Shown here: piece by piece, positions 33,567 to 42,721 of the stretch
Numbering within the stretch: position 1 is the first letter of the stretch
Layout: each line of letters begins with the position of its first letter
From: Paenibacillus alkaliterrae
GTDB taxonomy: Bacteria; Bacillota; Bacilli; Paenibacillales; Paenibacillaceae
NCBI RefSeq assembly: GCF_021532375.1
Contig: NZ_JAKGAP010000007.1
Location: forward strand, 62,001 to 126,000
Reading direction: 5' to 3'
DNA: 64,000 nt
Position numbers and translations under genes: made by a program
Notes under the pieces: model-generated
Database searches by the model: none
What the model saw: the letters and a program-made list of their open reading frames with translations, nothing else
What the model was told of the DNA's origin: nothing

Positions 33567-34223
33567 ATGGCCATGATCAAAAATCAACTGTCATTATATG
33601 TATTTGTTTCGGTATTGTTCGTTGTGGGCGTTATATTTGGTGCGTTGATGGTGAATGCATTGACGCTTGAACAGCAGCAGGAACTTGCTCGGGACATAGA
33701 CCAGTATGTGCAGCTAATGAATGCGGGAATCGGCACAGGCGATGCAGCATCGTTTTGGGAACGTTTTATCTTTCATAGCAAATGGCTCATCATTTTATGG
33801 CTGCTGGGGATTACAGTGGTCGGTATTCCTGGGGTGCTGGCCCTGAATTTCCTTAAGGGTGCTTTGGTAGGATTTTCAGTGGGTACGCTGATTAATCAAT
33901 ACGCTTGGAAGGGCGTACTGTTTTCGCTTGTGTCGATTGCTCCGCAAAACATCCTTGCCGTTCCGGCGATGATCATCGCAAGCGCGGCAGCCATTTCATT
34001 CTCGATGTTTGTCATCAAAAACAGACTGTTGCAGCAAAAAGGCGATCTGGCGCCTCAGCTCGGTTCGTTCACGTCTACTGCGATGCTTATGCTCATTATT
34101 TTTGCTGGAGCAGCCTTGTTTGAGGCCTATTTGTCTCCATCCCTGATCAGTTGGGTTTCACCGCTTCTGTTGCCGGCTGACCCGCATTATGACGCCAAAA
34201 TGTTTGACTTTCCTGCAGGTTAG
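33567..34223 (+). CDS. spoIIM: Stage II sporulation protein M
   Basis: Membrane protein of the SpoIIDMP machine that remodels septal peptidoglycan during engulfment. The 218-residue form has about five membrane helices (near 8-30, 65-85, 93-110, 120-150 and 170-195), begins NQLSLYVFVSVLFVVGVIFGALMVN and contains ITVVGIPGVLALNFLKGALVGFS, typical SpoIIM. Start uncertain: ATG 33567, ATG 33573 or GTG 33546; AAAGG at 33558-33562 serves the first two. Sits right behind composite repeat copy 1 and before fur, as in B. subtilis. Confidence 0.93.
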   Translation: MAMIKNQLSLYVFVSVLFVVGVIFGALMVNALTLEQQQELARDIDQYVQLMNAGIGTGDAASFWERFIFHSKWLIILWLLGITVVGIPGVLALNFLKGALVGFSVGTLINQYAWKGVLFSLVSIAPQNILAVPAMIIASAAAISFSMFVIKNRLLQQKGDLAPQLGSFTSTAMLMLIIFAGAALFEAYLSPSLISWVSPLLLPADPHYDAKMFDFPAG

Positions 34224-34284
34224 CACCTATAATGAGAGGAAACGTTTCCTGAAATAGGTGCAGACATGTGGTAGGGGGGAAATC

Positions 34285-34758
34285 ATGGAGGCCCGGATTG
34301 AGAAGATTAAACAACAGTTGCAGTCGCAGGGCTACAAATTAACCCCGCAGCGTGAAGCTACGGTTCGTGTTCTTCTTGAAAACGAAGACGACCATCTGAG
34401 CGCTGAAGATGTATTTATGCTAGTAAAAGATAAGGCGCCAGAAATCGGACTTGCAACGGTTTATCGGACATTGGAATTGCTAAGTGAAATGCATGTTGTC
34501 GAAAAGTTGAACTTCGGCGATGGGGTTGCCAGGTACGATTTGCGTACTGACAGTAACAAGCATCATCACCATCACTTAATATGCGTACAATGCGGATCAA
34601 TGGATGAAATAAAAGAAGACTGGCTTTTGCCGCTTGAAGAACGTTTAGAACTGGAATACGGTTTTTTTGTAGTCGATCATAGGCTGGATTTTCAAGGTGT
34701 ATGCCGTCGTTGCAAAGAAAAGAATGATCAAACAAAACCAAATGACAATCAAAAATAA
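34285..34758 (+). CDS. fur: Fur family ferric uptake regulator
   Basis: Metal-dependent repressor, 157 residues. A winged-helix domain (LTPQREATVRVLLEN; ATVYRTLELLSEMHVVEKLNF) is followed by the metal-binding dimer domain with HHHHHLICVQCGSMDEI (about 93-109) and the C-terminal CRRC. The position between spoIIM and yqzK/xerD matches fur of B. subtilis rather than perR or zur. AGGGGGG precedes ATG 34285. Strength of the paralogue call rests on synteny. Confidence 0.9.
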   Translation: MEARIEKIKQQLQSQGYKLTPQREATVRVLLENEDDHLSAEDVFMLVKDKAPEIGLATVYRTLELLSEMHVVEKLNFGDGVARYDLRTDSNKHHHHHLICVQCGSMDEIKEDWLLPLEERLELEYGFFVVDHRLDFQGVCRRCKEKNDQTKPNDNQK

Positions 34759-34800
34759 ACGGCCTGGCTGCCCAGCATCTCTGGACGGCAAGGCCGTTTT
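34757..34800. terminator. Bidirectional terminator between fur and the protease gene
   Basis: AAACGGCCT (34757-34765) pairs with AGGCCGTTT (34791-34799), with an inner CCAG/CTGG hairpin. It serves two convergent genes and has A and T runs on its flanks. Confidence 0.85.
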
Positions 34801-34805
34801 GGCAC

Positions 34806-36020
34806 TCATTTGGACAAGAATATGCGATCGAGCTGCATCAATCCCGAGCCCTGGGAACGGGTCCCGTAGCCCTTTAATTTAATGGCGCTCCGGCGCAGGC
34901 GAGTCTTTACGGCTAAGGGGCTTAATCCTGCTTTTCCTGCCATCAATAAAGCCGCGCCGCCAGCCACATGCGGTGCCGCCATACTCGTGCCGGATTGCAC
35001 CGAATAGGTGCCGCCAAGCCAGGTTGACCATATTTTCTTACCAGGAGCCGTTATGCTGATTCCTTTCCCTCTGCTGCTGAAATCCGCTATTTGATTTGAG
35101 CGGTTAGAGGCGGCAACTGCAATCGTCTCGGCAAAAGAAGCCGGCTCATCGATCTTGCCGCTTGTGCTCCCGGAGTTCCCGGCCGAAGCGACGATGACAA
35201 TGCCTTGCTTTGCGGCTCGTTTTACGGCTGCATGCAAGCTCTCGCTGCTTTCAGAGCCCAATAAACCTAAGCTCATATTGATGACTTTCATTTTTTTTCG
35301 AATACACCAATCAATCCCCTCGATAATATCCGATACATATCCGTTACCATTTCGGTCAAGTGCTTTGACCGCGTACAAAGCGGCCTCAGGCGCTGTCCCT
35401 ATTATTTTTCCAGGAATGCCTGCTGCGGACACAATACCGGCGACATGAGTTCCATGCCCGTTGTCGTCCGCAAAGGAGCCGCCATCGATTGTATTTATCC
35501 CTCCTGCAATTTTTAGATTTGGATGATTTGCAATTCCCGTATCGATAACGGCTATTTTGATGCCATGGCCGCGTGTTGTTTTCCAAGCCTTCGGAGCTTT
35601 GATGCGATTTATATTCCATGTGATTAGCGCTGGAGCTGTTGCACGAGTAATCAGCGGCAAAGAGCGGCTGCGGCGTGCCTTGCATTTATTTCTTTCTAAT
35701 CCATGAGCTCGCAACTTAAGATCCTTTTCCACTAGTCTGACTTGGGGATGAGTGAGTAAGTCCCGCCAAGAGCTGCGGATATCAAAATGGCACCCAATCA
35801 TTCGGCAGTTTGGAACGGTTTTAAATGGATATATACCTGCTGTTCTTAATTGCTTAAGACAGCGATTATAGGATTTCATGGTACGCAGAATGATTAATTG
35901 GCGAAAGGTATGTCGAGAAGGCTTGCAGGCAGCACAGCTTTTAAGCGTGATTTCAAGCTTTGACAAAGTCGGAGCCTCCTTAATCTGGCATTTGGCTATA
36001 TCAGTGTATGGGGACGACAA
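34806..36020 (-). CDS. Subtilisin-like serine protease (S8), no signal peptide seen
   Basis: A 404-residue subtilase with the full triad: Asp 160 in AVIDTG, His 192 in GHGTHVAG and Ser 346 in GTSMAAPHVAGG; oxyanion Asn 282 in ASAGNSG. The N-terminal 145 residues are basic, hold seven cysteines and show no signal peptide or clear I9 propeptide, which suggests an intracellular (AprX-like) enzyme. The listed start is TTG 36020, with no good ribosome site; ATG 35879 is the first in-frame ATG and also lacks one, so the N-terminus is unsure. It lies between fur and ald, where B. subtilis has none. Confidence 0.85.
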   Translation of the reverse strand: MSSPYTDIAKCQIKEAPTLSKLEITLKSCAACKPSRHTFRQLIILRTMKSYNRCLKQLRTAGIYPFKTVPNCRMIGCHFDIRSSWRDLLTHPQVRLVEKDLKLRAHGLERNKCKARRSRSLPLITRATAPALITWNINRIKAPKAWKTTRGHGIKIAVIDTGIANHPNLKIAGGINTIDGGSFADDNGHGTHVAGIVSAAGIPGKIIGTAPEAALYAVKALDRNGNGYVSDIIEGIDWCIRKKMKVINMSLGLLGSESSESLHAAVKRAAKQGIVIVASAGNSGSTSGKIDEPASFAETIAVAASNRSNQIADFSSRGKGISITAPGKKIWSTWLGGTYSVQSGTSMAAPHVAGGAALLMAGKAGLSPLAVKTRLRRSAIKLKGYGTRSQGSGLMQLDRIFLSK

Positions 36021-36195
36021 AGCTTGCGTATGGGTAACTGCCTTCTGCGCACATATTTTTTGAAATATAACAAAGTATAAATTTGATGTGATTACCGTTC
36101 TTGACGATCATTTGGTCCAAACCGTTCATACATCATAGAAAGAGAATGATTATGAAGAGAGCTGTGCTGAATCATGATAAGAGGAGGAGAAGGGT

Positions 36196-37338
36196 ATGAT
36201 TGTCGGAGTCCCGAAGGAAATGAAACAAAGTGAGTACCGTGTAGCCTTGACGCCTGCAGGAGTGACTGTATTGGCAGCTGCCGGACATCGAGTTCTCGTC
36301 GAAACAGGAGCCGGGAACGGAAGCGGCTTTGAGAATGCAGACTATGAACGAGAAGGCGCTGAAGTGGTCGGTACAGCTGAGGAGGTGTGGTCCATAGCCG
36401 ATATGGTCATGAAGGTCAAAGAACCGTTGCCGGAGGAGTTCGGGTACTTTCGGGATGGCTTGCTGCTGTTTACGTATTTGCATTTAGCGGCTGCGCCGGA
36501 TTTGACGAAGGCATTAGTCGATAATGGTGTAACTGCAATTGCATATGAGACGATTCAGCTTGCCAATGGCAGTTTACCGCTCTTAACGCCGATGAGCGAG
36601 GTCGCAGGTAGAATGTCCGTCCAAGTGGGCGCGCAGTTTCTGGAGGCGTTTAACGGCGGGAGAGGCGTTCTGCTTGGAGGTGTACCTGGCGTGCAACCGG
36701 CAGAAGTCGTCATTATAGGCGGTGGAATTGTAGGCACGAATGCTGCGAAAATAGCGCTTGGCATGGGTGCGAACGTGGTGATCTTAGAGAGAAACGCCGA
36801 TCGGATGCGTTACTTGGACGATGTATTTGGCAGCCGGATACAAACTCTGATGTCCAGTCCGTATCATATTGCGGAAGCAGTGTCCAAAGCGGATCTATTG
36901 ATAGGAGCTGTTCTTATTCCGGGCGCACGCGCTCCACATCTCGTGACGGAGCAAATGGTTCAGAGTATGAAAAAAGGGGCGGTTATCGTTGATGTGGCTG
37001 TCGATCAAGGCGGTTCCATCGCAACCGTAGACCGGCCTACTACTCACAAGGACCCTATTTATATGAAGCACGGAGTCGTTCACTATGCGGTAGCGAACAT
37101 ACCAGGCGCGGTTCCCCGGACATCCACGTTCGCATTAACAAACGTTACGATAAGCTATGCGTTAGAGCTGGCGAATCAAGGTATGGATGCCGTTCGCAAA
37201 AGCGTGCCTCTACAAAAAGGGGTGAACACCCATAGAGGCAAGGTGACGAATGAACCGGTTGCTGCAGCTACGAACCTGCCATTTACTCCGCTTGAAAAAT
37301 GGTTAGACAGCGTCCCTTACGACCGATTGCAGCTTTGA
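36196..37338 (+). CDS. ald: Alanine dehydrogenase
   Basis: NAD-dependent oxidative deamination of L-alanine to pyruvate and ammonia; in B. subtilis it is needed for normal sporulation. The 380-residue protein has [20 protein letters not shown], catalytic Lys near 75 (MKVKEPL) and His near 96 (YLHLAAAP), and the nucleotide loop [15 protein letters not shown] (about 174-188). AGGAGGAGAAGG precedes ATG 36196. The 175-base gap to the divergent protease gene must hold its promoter; TTGACG at 36101 is a possible -35. Confidence 0.95.
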   Translation: MIVGVPKEMKQSEYRVALTPAGVTVLAAAGHRVLVETGAGNGSGFENADYEREGAEVVGTAEEVWSIADMVMKVKEPLPEEFGYFRDGLLLFTYLHLAAAPDLTKALVDNGVTAIAYETIQLANGSLPLLTPMSEVAGRMSVQVGAQFLEAFNGGRGVLLGGVPGVQPAEVVIIGGGIVGTNAAKIALGMGANVVILERNADRMRYLDDVFGSRIQTLMSSPYHIAEAVSKADLLIGAVLIPGARAPHLVTEQMVQSMKKGAVIVDVAVDQGGSIATVDRPTTHKDPIYMKHGVVHYAVANIPGAVPRTSTFALTNVTISYALELANQGMDAVRKSVPLQKGVNTHRGKVTNEPVAAATNLPFTPLEKWLDSVPYDRLQL

Positions 37339-37416
37339 CGGTATATTCGCACTAGCCTCTTCATATGGTGATACGGATAAGCAACCTTATCGACCTAATA
37401 GAGGAGGCTGGTGTTC

Positions 37417-37650
37417 ATGATTTTTTCGATACGTACTTGGACGAGCCGTGTTGTATTTATTGTTGTTTTTTCCGTTTTATTGTTAGCGGTAACCGGGGGC
37501 TATCGCTGGCTTGCAGAGGCGCTATCGCCCGTTCATCCTTACCGGGTGCCCGAGGGGGATGCGCTAAAAGTGTTTATTTCTGAGCCTGGTCCGCCAGACA
37601 GCAGTAAAATGGCCGATCGGCTTCGTTGGTTTTATTGGTACGGGGAGTAG
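37417..37650 (+). CDS. yqzK: DUF4227 family protein YqzK
   Basis: A 77-residue protein with one membrane helix (about 10-32) and a short soluble tail, PYRVPEGDALKVF and a C-terminal RLRWFYWYGE. This matches YqzK/DUF4227, which lies between fur and xerD in B. subtilis. GAGGAGG at 37401-37407 selects ATG 37417 over the in-frame GTG 37411. Function unknown. Confidence 0.85.
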   Translation: MIFSIRTWTSRVVFIVVFSVLLLAVTGGYRWLAEALSPVHPYRVPEGDALKVFISEPGPPDSSKMADRLRWFYWYGE

Positions 37651-37766
37651 CATTTAAGGCGCATGCTGCACAGATTGTTTGAGCAAGCAGGATTTCACAC
37701 GTCGAACGTTGAATCTTTTTGTAGAATAATCCCATCCGTAACGTGCCGGTAGTGAAAGGAAGTCCA

Positions 37767-38657
37767 ATGAAAGCATATTTGAAAAGCTATATCGACTATT
37801 TATTGGAGGAGCGAAGGCTTTCCGCAAATACGCTTTCCTCTTATGAGCGTGACTTAATCTGCTTTGTTTCCTATATAGAGGAGATAGGACAGAATGAGCT
37901 GTCAGCTATCCAAAGACATCACATCTCCAGATATATGCAGCATTTAAAGGATCAAGGCAGGAAAGCGGCGACGCTGTCAAGGCATGTTGTTTCTATCCGT
38001 GCCTTCTTTCATTATTTAGTGATTAAAGGAATCATCGTACATAATCCATCCGTTTATATGGAATCGCCGAAGCAGGAGAGACGGCAGCCAAGCGTGCTGA
38101 GCGTCGCTGCAACGAGCCTTTTGCTCGAGACCCCCAGCTGTATCAACGCAAGCGGAAAACGGGATAAGGCCATGCTCGAGCTCATCTATGCAACAGGAAT
38201 CCGTGTAACCGAACTGGTGTCGCTAAATATGGAGCATGTTAACTTACAGCTTGGCTATATTCAGTGTATTGGTACAGGTTTGAAGGAAAGAATTGTCCCG
38301 TTCGGCAAGCTGGCGAATGAGGCATTGAAGGACTATCTGCAAACGGGCAGGGATGAGCTTAAGACTGGAAGGAAGTCGGAATCCGCCCTGTTTCTTAATC
38401 ACTTGGGAACGCGTCTGACAAGACAAGGATTTTGGAAGACGATAAAAAAGTACGCGAAGGAAGCCGGCATAGAGGATGCGATTACGCCTCACACGCTTAG
38501 ACATTCAGTTGCATCTCATATGCTGGACAACGGCGCGGATATCCGCGCCGTTCAGGAGTTGCTTGGTCATGCGGATATTTCGACGACACTTAAATACACG
38601 CAGAATTCCAAGACGCGGATGAGGGATGTTTACAGCAATGCGCATCCTCGCGCATAA
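37767..38657 (+). CDS. xerD: Tyrosine recombinase XerD
   Basis: Site-specific recombinase that resolves chromosome dimers at dif together with XerC. The 296-residue protein has an N-terminal SAM-like core-binding domain (about 1-95) and the catalytic domain with Arg 146 (ATGIRVTEL), Lys 173 (GTGLKERIVPFG), His 242 and Arg 245 (HTLRHSVASH), His 268 (LLGHADIS) and Tyr 277 (TTLKYTQ), so all active-site residues are present. AAAGGAAG supports ATG 37767 over 37743. Some segments (the linker after residue 105) are more divergent than usual. Synteny supports XerD. Confidence 0.92.
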   Translation: MKAYLKSYIDYLLEERRLSANTLSSYERDLICFVSYIEEIGQNELSAIQRHHISRYMQHLKDQGRKAATLSRHVVSIRAFFHYLVIKGIIVHNPSVYMESPKQERRQPSVLSVAATSLLLETPSCINASGKRDKAMLELIYATGIRVTELVSLNMEHVNLQLGYIQCIGTGLKERIVPFGKLANEALKDYLQTGRDELKTGRKSESALFLNHLGTRLTRQGFWKTIKKYAKEAGIEDAITPHTLRHSVASHMLDNGADIRAVQELLGHADISTTLKYTQNSKTRMRDVYSNAHPRA

Positions 38658-38708
38658 TCGGCCCAGAAGAACAGGCCAAACCTCGAGGCAGCGAAGGGAG
38701 TCATACTT

Positions 38709-39917
38709 ATGAAATTTGAGCGAATCGCGGTTATCGTATTGGACAGCGTCGGCATCGGCGAGCTGCCGGATGCGGAAGCTTTCGGTGATCTTGGGTCGCA
38801 CACATTAGGGCATATCGTTGACCGCGTGCCCGATATTCAGCTTCCCCATTTGAGAAGATGGGGACTTGACCGGATAGCTCAGCTTAGTAACTGGAGTCCG
38901 TCTTATGAACCTGCGGCAGCTTACTTTGGAAAAATGGTTGAGGTTTCGGTCGGCAAGGATACAATGACCGGACATTGGGAGCTGATGGGCCTTGCGATAA
39001 CCGTCCCCTTTCAAACCTTCCCCGATGGATTCCCGCCAGAGCTGCTTGGCCCGTTTATAGAACGAACAGGCCGTAAAGTAATCGGCAACAAAGCTGCCAG
39101 CGGTACGGAGATTTTGGATGAGCTAGGCGCCGAACAAATGGAAACCGGGTCGTGGATCGTATACACTTCTGCGGACAGCGTATTTCAAATCGCGGCGCAT
39201 GAGGAGGTTATTCCTCTAGAGGAGCTGTATCGTGCCTGCGAAATTGCGAGAGAGCTGACGATGGATGAGCGCTTTGCCGTCGGTCGGGTTATTGCACGAC
39301 CATATACCGGGAAGCCCGGCGCCTTCAAACGAACGACGAACAGACATGATTATGCTGTAAAGCCGCCGCAGCCAACTGTTCTGAATGCTTTGCAGGAGGC
39401 TGGTTATGACACCATTGCGATCGGTAAAATAAACGATATTTTCGATGGAGAAGGGATAAGCGCCGCAACTTCTACAAAAAGCAATGCGGACGGGATCGAA
39501 AGAACGATTGAGCAGCTTAAACAACCGTTCAAAGGGCTCCTTTTCACCAATCTCGTTGATTTCGATTCACTTTACGGCCATCGTCGCGATCCTGCGGGTT
39601 ATGCAGCGGCGCTTGAGGAGTTTGACAAAGCCGTTCCTGAACTGGAGCGGCAGCTTGGCGAGCGGGATCTTCTGATTGTCACGGCTGATCACGGGAATGA
39701 TCCTACTCATCCCGGAACGGATCATACGCGCGAGTACGTCCCGATTTTGTTGTTCAGCCCTTCATTTAAACGTCCCGGGCAACTGCCGATCCGTTCCACC
39801 TTCTCGGATTTAGGCGCGACGATCGCGGACAATTTCGGAGTAGTCGCTCCGCCGAACGGGACCAGCTTTTTGAATGAGCTGGACAAGATGGAGAATGAGG
39901 CAGGCATCACCGAATGA
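38709..39917 (+). CDS. deoB: Phosphopentomutase
   Basis: Converts ribose 1-phosphate or deoxyribose 1-phosphate to the 5-phosphate in nucleoside salvage. The 402-residue protein of the alkaline phosphatase superfamily has [13 protein letters not shown] (metal site, about 9-21), the phosphothreonine loop [13 protein letters not shown] (about 83-95), and [18 protein letters not shown] near 323-340 with the remaining metal ligands. Next to punA and near pdp, forming a salvage cluster (called drm in B. subtilis). ATG 38709, AAGGGAG upstream. Confidence 0.96.
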   Translation: MKFERIAVIVLDSVGIGELPDAEAFGDLGSHTLGHIVDRVPDIQLPHLRRWGLDRIAQLSNWSPSYEPAAAYFGKMVEVSVGKDTMTGHWELMGLAITVPFQTFPDGFPPELLGPFIERTGRKVIGNKAASGTEILDELGAEQMETGSWIVYTSADSVFQIAAHEEVIPLEELYRACEIARELTMDERFAVGRVIARPYTGKPGAFKRTTNRHDYAVKPPQPTVLNALQEAGYDTIAIGKINDIFDGEGISAATSTKSNADGIERTIEQLKQPFKGLLFTNLVDFDSLYGHRRDPAGYAAALEEFDKAVPELERQLGERDLLIVTADHGNDPTHPGTDHTREYVPILLFSPSFKRPGQLPIRSTFSDLGATIADNFGVVAPPNGTSFLNELDKMENEAGITE

Positions 39918-39960
39918 ATGATTGCCGGTTAGATCGATAATATTTTAGGAGGAATTTGTT

Positions 39961-40800
39961 ATGAATGCTTTTACCTTGGCAGCATTAACAGCTTCTCACA
40001 TTAAGGAAGCAGCGCAATTTATCGAACAGCAAACATCGTTAAGACCGGAAATCGGTCTAATTATGGGTTCGGGACTCGGTGTTCTCGGCGACCATCTTCA
40101 AGATGCGGTAACGATTCAATATCATGACATCCCTCACTTTCCGATTTCCACGGTGGAAGGTCATGCGGGAGAATTGCTTATCGGAACCTTGTCCGGAAAA
40201 ACCGTGCTGTTGATGCGCGGTCGTTTCCATATGTACGAGGGCTACGGTCCCGAGCTTACGGCTTTCCCGGTTCGCGTCATGAAAGCACTTGGCGTTCATG
40301 CCTTACTCGTAACGAATGCAGCCGGAGGCGTCAACACCGATTACGATGCCGGCAACCTTATGCTTATTTCCGATCATATCAACTTAACCGGCAAAAATCC
40401 GCTTATCGGTCCTAATGACGATGAGCTTGGCGTGCGGTTCCCTGATATGTCTGAAGCATACAGCAAGCGCCTGCGTGCGTTAGCAAGGGAGATTGCTGTA
40501 AGCCAAGGCTTTATATTGCGCGAAGGGGTGTATGCAGGCCTGCTTGGACCAACGTATGAAACGCCTGCTGAAATTCGCATGCTGCGCATATTGGGTGCCG
40601 ATGCTGTCGGAATGTCGACTATTGCCGAAGTGATTGCCGCGCGCCATTCGGGAATAGAAGTAGCAGGAATTTCTTGCATTAGCAATATGGCCGCGGGTAT
40701 TTTGGATCAACCGCTGTCGCATGCTGAGGTGATGGAGACGACGGAACGAGTCAAGTCCCAATTTCTGGGACTTGTTACCGCCTTAATCGCTTCCATGTAA
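39961..40800 (+). CDS. punA: Purine nucleoside phosphorylase
   Basis: Cleaves purine nucleosides with phosphate to free base and ribose 1-phosphate, which deoB then converts. The 279-residue protein is of the trimeric PNP type: GLIMGSGLGVLGD (about 32-44), RGRFHMYEGYG (about 86-96), VTNAAGGVN (about 119-127), and GPTYETPAEIRM with GADAVGMST. AGGAGG precedes ATG 39961. Full length. Confidence 0.95.
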   Translation: MNAFTLAALTASHIKEAAQFIEQQTSLRPEIGLIMGSGLGVLGDHLQDAVTIQYHDIPHFPISTVEGHAGELLIGTLSGKTVLLMRGRFHMYEGYGPELTAFPVRVMKALGVHALLVTNAAGGVNTDYDAGNLMLISDHINLTGKNPLIGPNDDELGVRFPDMSEAYSKRLRALAREIAVSQGFILREGVYAGLLGPTYETPAEIRMLRILGADAVGMSTIAEVIAARHSGIEVAGISCISNMAAGILDQPLSHAEVMETTERVKSQFLGLVTALIASM

Positions 40801-40910
40801 TGTTTTTTGTAACAGAATTGTAACATTCGGGTCGACTCATTATGACAGTGTTTTTTTTGTGGTTCGTCGTATAATGTCCATGATCAAAGAATGATGGAGT
40901 GGACGAGCAT

Positions 40911-41081
40911 ATGGATAAGCAATTACTCATACGGATGGAGCAGTTGCGTAATAAGATGGAGGAAACAGCTCTACTGAAGCAAAATTTACTGCACCGCGAC
41001 GTCATCTTGTTAAGCCAATCGCTTGATGAGATTATCGTTCAAGTGCAGAGAGAGCGTTATGCCTTATCGCGCGCGAACTAA
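40911..41081 (+). CDS. Spo0E-like aspartyl-phosphate phosphatase family protein
   Basis: A 56-residue helical hairpin protein with RMEQLRNKMEETALL, then LLSQSLDEIIVQVQRER. The SQxLDxxI motif and the two-helix layout are the signature of the Spo0E family, whose known members dephosphorylate Spo0A~P or similar regulators. Whether this one acts on the Spo0A encoded 17 kb upstream is inference. GGAGTGG lies before ATG 40911; GTG 40899 is an alternative start. It lies between punA and pdp, 63 bases before the pdp start. A TATAAT (40870-40875) is upstream. Confidence 0.75.
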   Translation: MDKQLLIRMEQLRNKMEETALLKQNLLHRDVILLSQSLDEIIVQVQRERYALSRAN

Positions 41082-41110
41082 CCGATGAACGAAACACACG
41101 CTTACGAAGG

Positions 41111-41130
41111 AGTTTTGCATTCGCAAAACT
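41111..41130 (+). promoter_or_regulatory. Perfect 8-bp hairpin in the pdp leader
   Basis: AGTTTTGC and GCAAAACT around an ATTC loop, ending two bases before the pdp ribosome binding site TAAGGAGG (41131-41138). No T run follows, so it is not a standard terminator. Confidence 0.6.
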
Positions 41131-41144
41131 TTAAGGAGGACAAC

Positions 41145-42485
41145 ATGCGATCGGTAGATCTTATTCAGAAGAAGCGAGACGGCGGCGAGCTGACCGCCTC
41201 AGAATTAACGTATTTAATAGACGGTTATTCGCGCGGTGACATTCCGGATTACCAGCTCTCCGCTTGGGCAATGGCCGTTTTTTTTCGAGGAATGACGCCT
41301 CGGGAGACTGCGGCGCTTACGCTTGCGATGGCTAATTCCGGCGACCAGGTCGATCTTGGGCCGATCAGCGGAATTAAAGTGGACAAGCATAGTACCGGCG
41401 GAGTAGGGGATAAAACGACATTAATTATAGCTCCGCTCGTCGCATCTGTCGGCATTCCCGTTGCCAAAATGTCTGGGCGCGGACTTGGGCATACTGGCGG
41501 CACAATTGATAAGCTTGAATCGATAGAGGGCTTCCGGACTGAACTGTCGCGGGAGAGATTTATGTCGCAGGTAAGTGAAATTGGATTATCGATTATTGGC
41601 CAAAGCGGCAACCTGGCTCCAGCGGACAAGAAGCTTTATGCGCTTAGAGACGTTACGGCGACTGTGGAATCCATTCCGCTCATCGCAAGCTCAGTTATGA
41701 GCAAGAAGATTGCAGCGGGCGCGGATGCCATCGTACTGGATGTGAAAACAGGCAGCGGTGCATTCATGAAGACGCTGGAGCAGTCGGAGCAGCTTGCAAA
41801 GGCCATGGTGGATATCGGTACTGAGGTTGGCAAAAACACGGCGGCCGTTATAAGCGATATGGATCAACCGCTTGGTTTTGCAATCGGAAATGCGCTTGAG
41901 GTACAGGAATCGATCGAAACGCTGAAAGGCAACGGGCCAGAGGATTTAACGGAGCTTTGTTTGACGTTAGGCGCTCACATGGTCGTATTAGGCGGTAAGT
42001 CCGATTCGGTTGAGGCGGCGAAGATGCTGTTGCGTGAACAAATTGACAACGGGGCAGCGCTTGAGAAATTTATAGCGTTCGTCGCGGCTCAGGGCGGGGA
42101 TGATACGATTGCCGATGACCCGTCGCGACTTCCTCAAGCGCCGGTTCTTGTTGAGATAAGGTCGGATGGAGCAGGTTATGTTCAAGCGATAGAAGCTGAG
42201 CAATTAGGGCTTGCTGCTATGCTCCTTGGGGCTGGCAGGGCAACAAAGGATGCTGCAATCGATTATGCTGTTGGCGTTAAGCTGCGCAAGAAGGTCGGGG
42301 ATGCCGTACAAACCGGCGATTCACTTGCCGTTCTTCATGCGCGTGATCATAACGAGTCTGTCCATGAGGTTGCGGAACGCGTAAGGAAGGCTTACACGCT
42401 AAGCGACGTGAAACCGGAAGCGCGTGCGCTCCTGCTTTCTGTCGTGACCGCTGAAGGCATAACGAGATATAGCACATATTCATAG
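41145..42485 (+). CDS. pdp: Pyrimidine-nucleoside phosphorylase
   Basis: Phosphorolysis of uridine and thymidine/deoxyuridine to free base and (deoxy)ribose 1-phosphate. The 446-residue protein has the family motif [19 protein letters not shown] (about 82-100), [19 protein letters not shown] (about 108-126) and [22 protein letters not shown] sequence near 187-204. The frame is open from 41085, but TAAGGAGG favours ATG 41145. Completes a salvage set with deoB and punA. Followed by a good terminator. Confidence 0.95.
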   Translation: MRSVDLIQKKRDGGELTASELTYLIDGYSRGDIPDYQLSAWAMAVFFRGMTPRETAALTLAMANSGDQVDLGPISGIKVDKHSTGGVGDKTTLIIAPLVASVGIPVAKMSGRGLGHTGGTIDKLESIEGFRTELSRERFMSQVSEIGLSIIGQSGNLAPADKKLYALRDVTATVESIPLIASSVMSKKIAAGADAIVLDVKTGSGAFMKTLEQSEQLAKAMVDIGTEVGKNTAAVISDMDQPLGFAIGNALEVQESIETLKGNGPEDLTELCLTLGAHMVVLGGKSDSVEAAKMLLREQIDNGAALEKFIAFVAAQGGDDTIADDPSRLPQAPVLVEIRSDGAGYVQAIEAEQLGLAAMLLGAGRATKDAAIDYAVGVKLRKKVGDAVQTGDSLAVLHARDHNESVHEVAERVRKAYTLSDVKPEARALLLSVVTAEGITRYSTYS

Positions 42486-42495
42486 GAAGCTAGTC

Positions 42496-42527
42496 ATCCG
42501 TTCCGATCGCCGGAGCGGATTTTTTTT
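42496..42527 (+). terminator. Terminator after pdp
   Basis: A 10-bp stem (42496-42505 with 42511-42520, one G-T pair), five-base loop and eight T residues. Confidence 0.9.
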
Positions 42528-42721
42528 GCTTAAATTTCACCGCGAAACGAGCTTTAGCCGCCAAAGGAAGGCGTCAGCCGTTTACGCTTGGCGGAATTAG
42601 AGACGGAGTTCATTTTACTTCATCGTTTTGGAATATTTTTCTGAATAAAGGTCAACACTGAAAAGGAAAATATAACCGAATTATGCCACTGCAATGACAA
42701 CACTTTCAGGAGGGAACTTTG

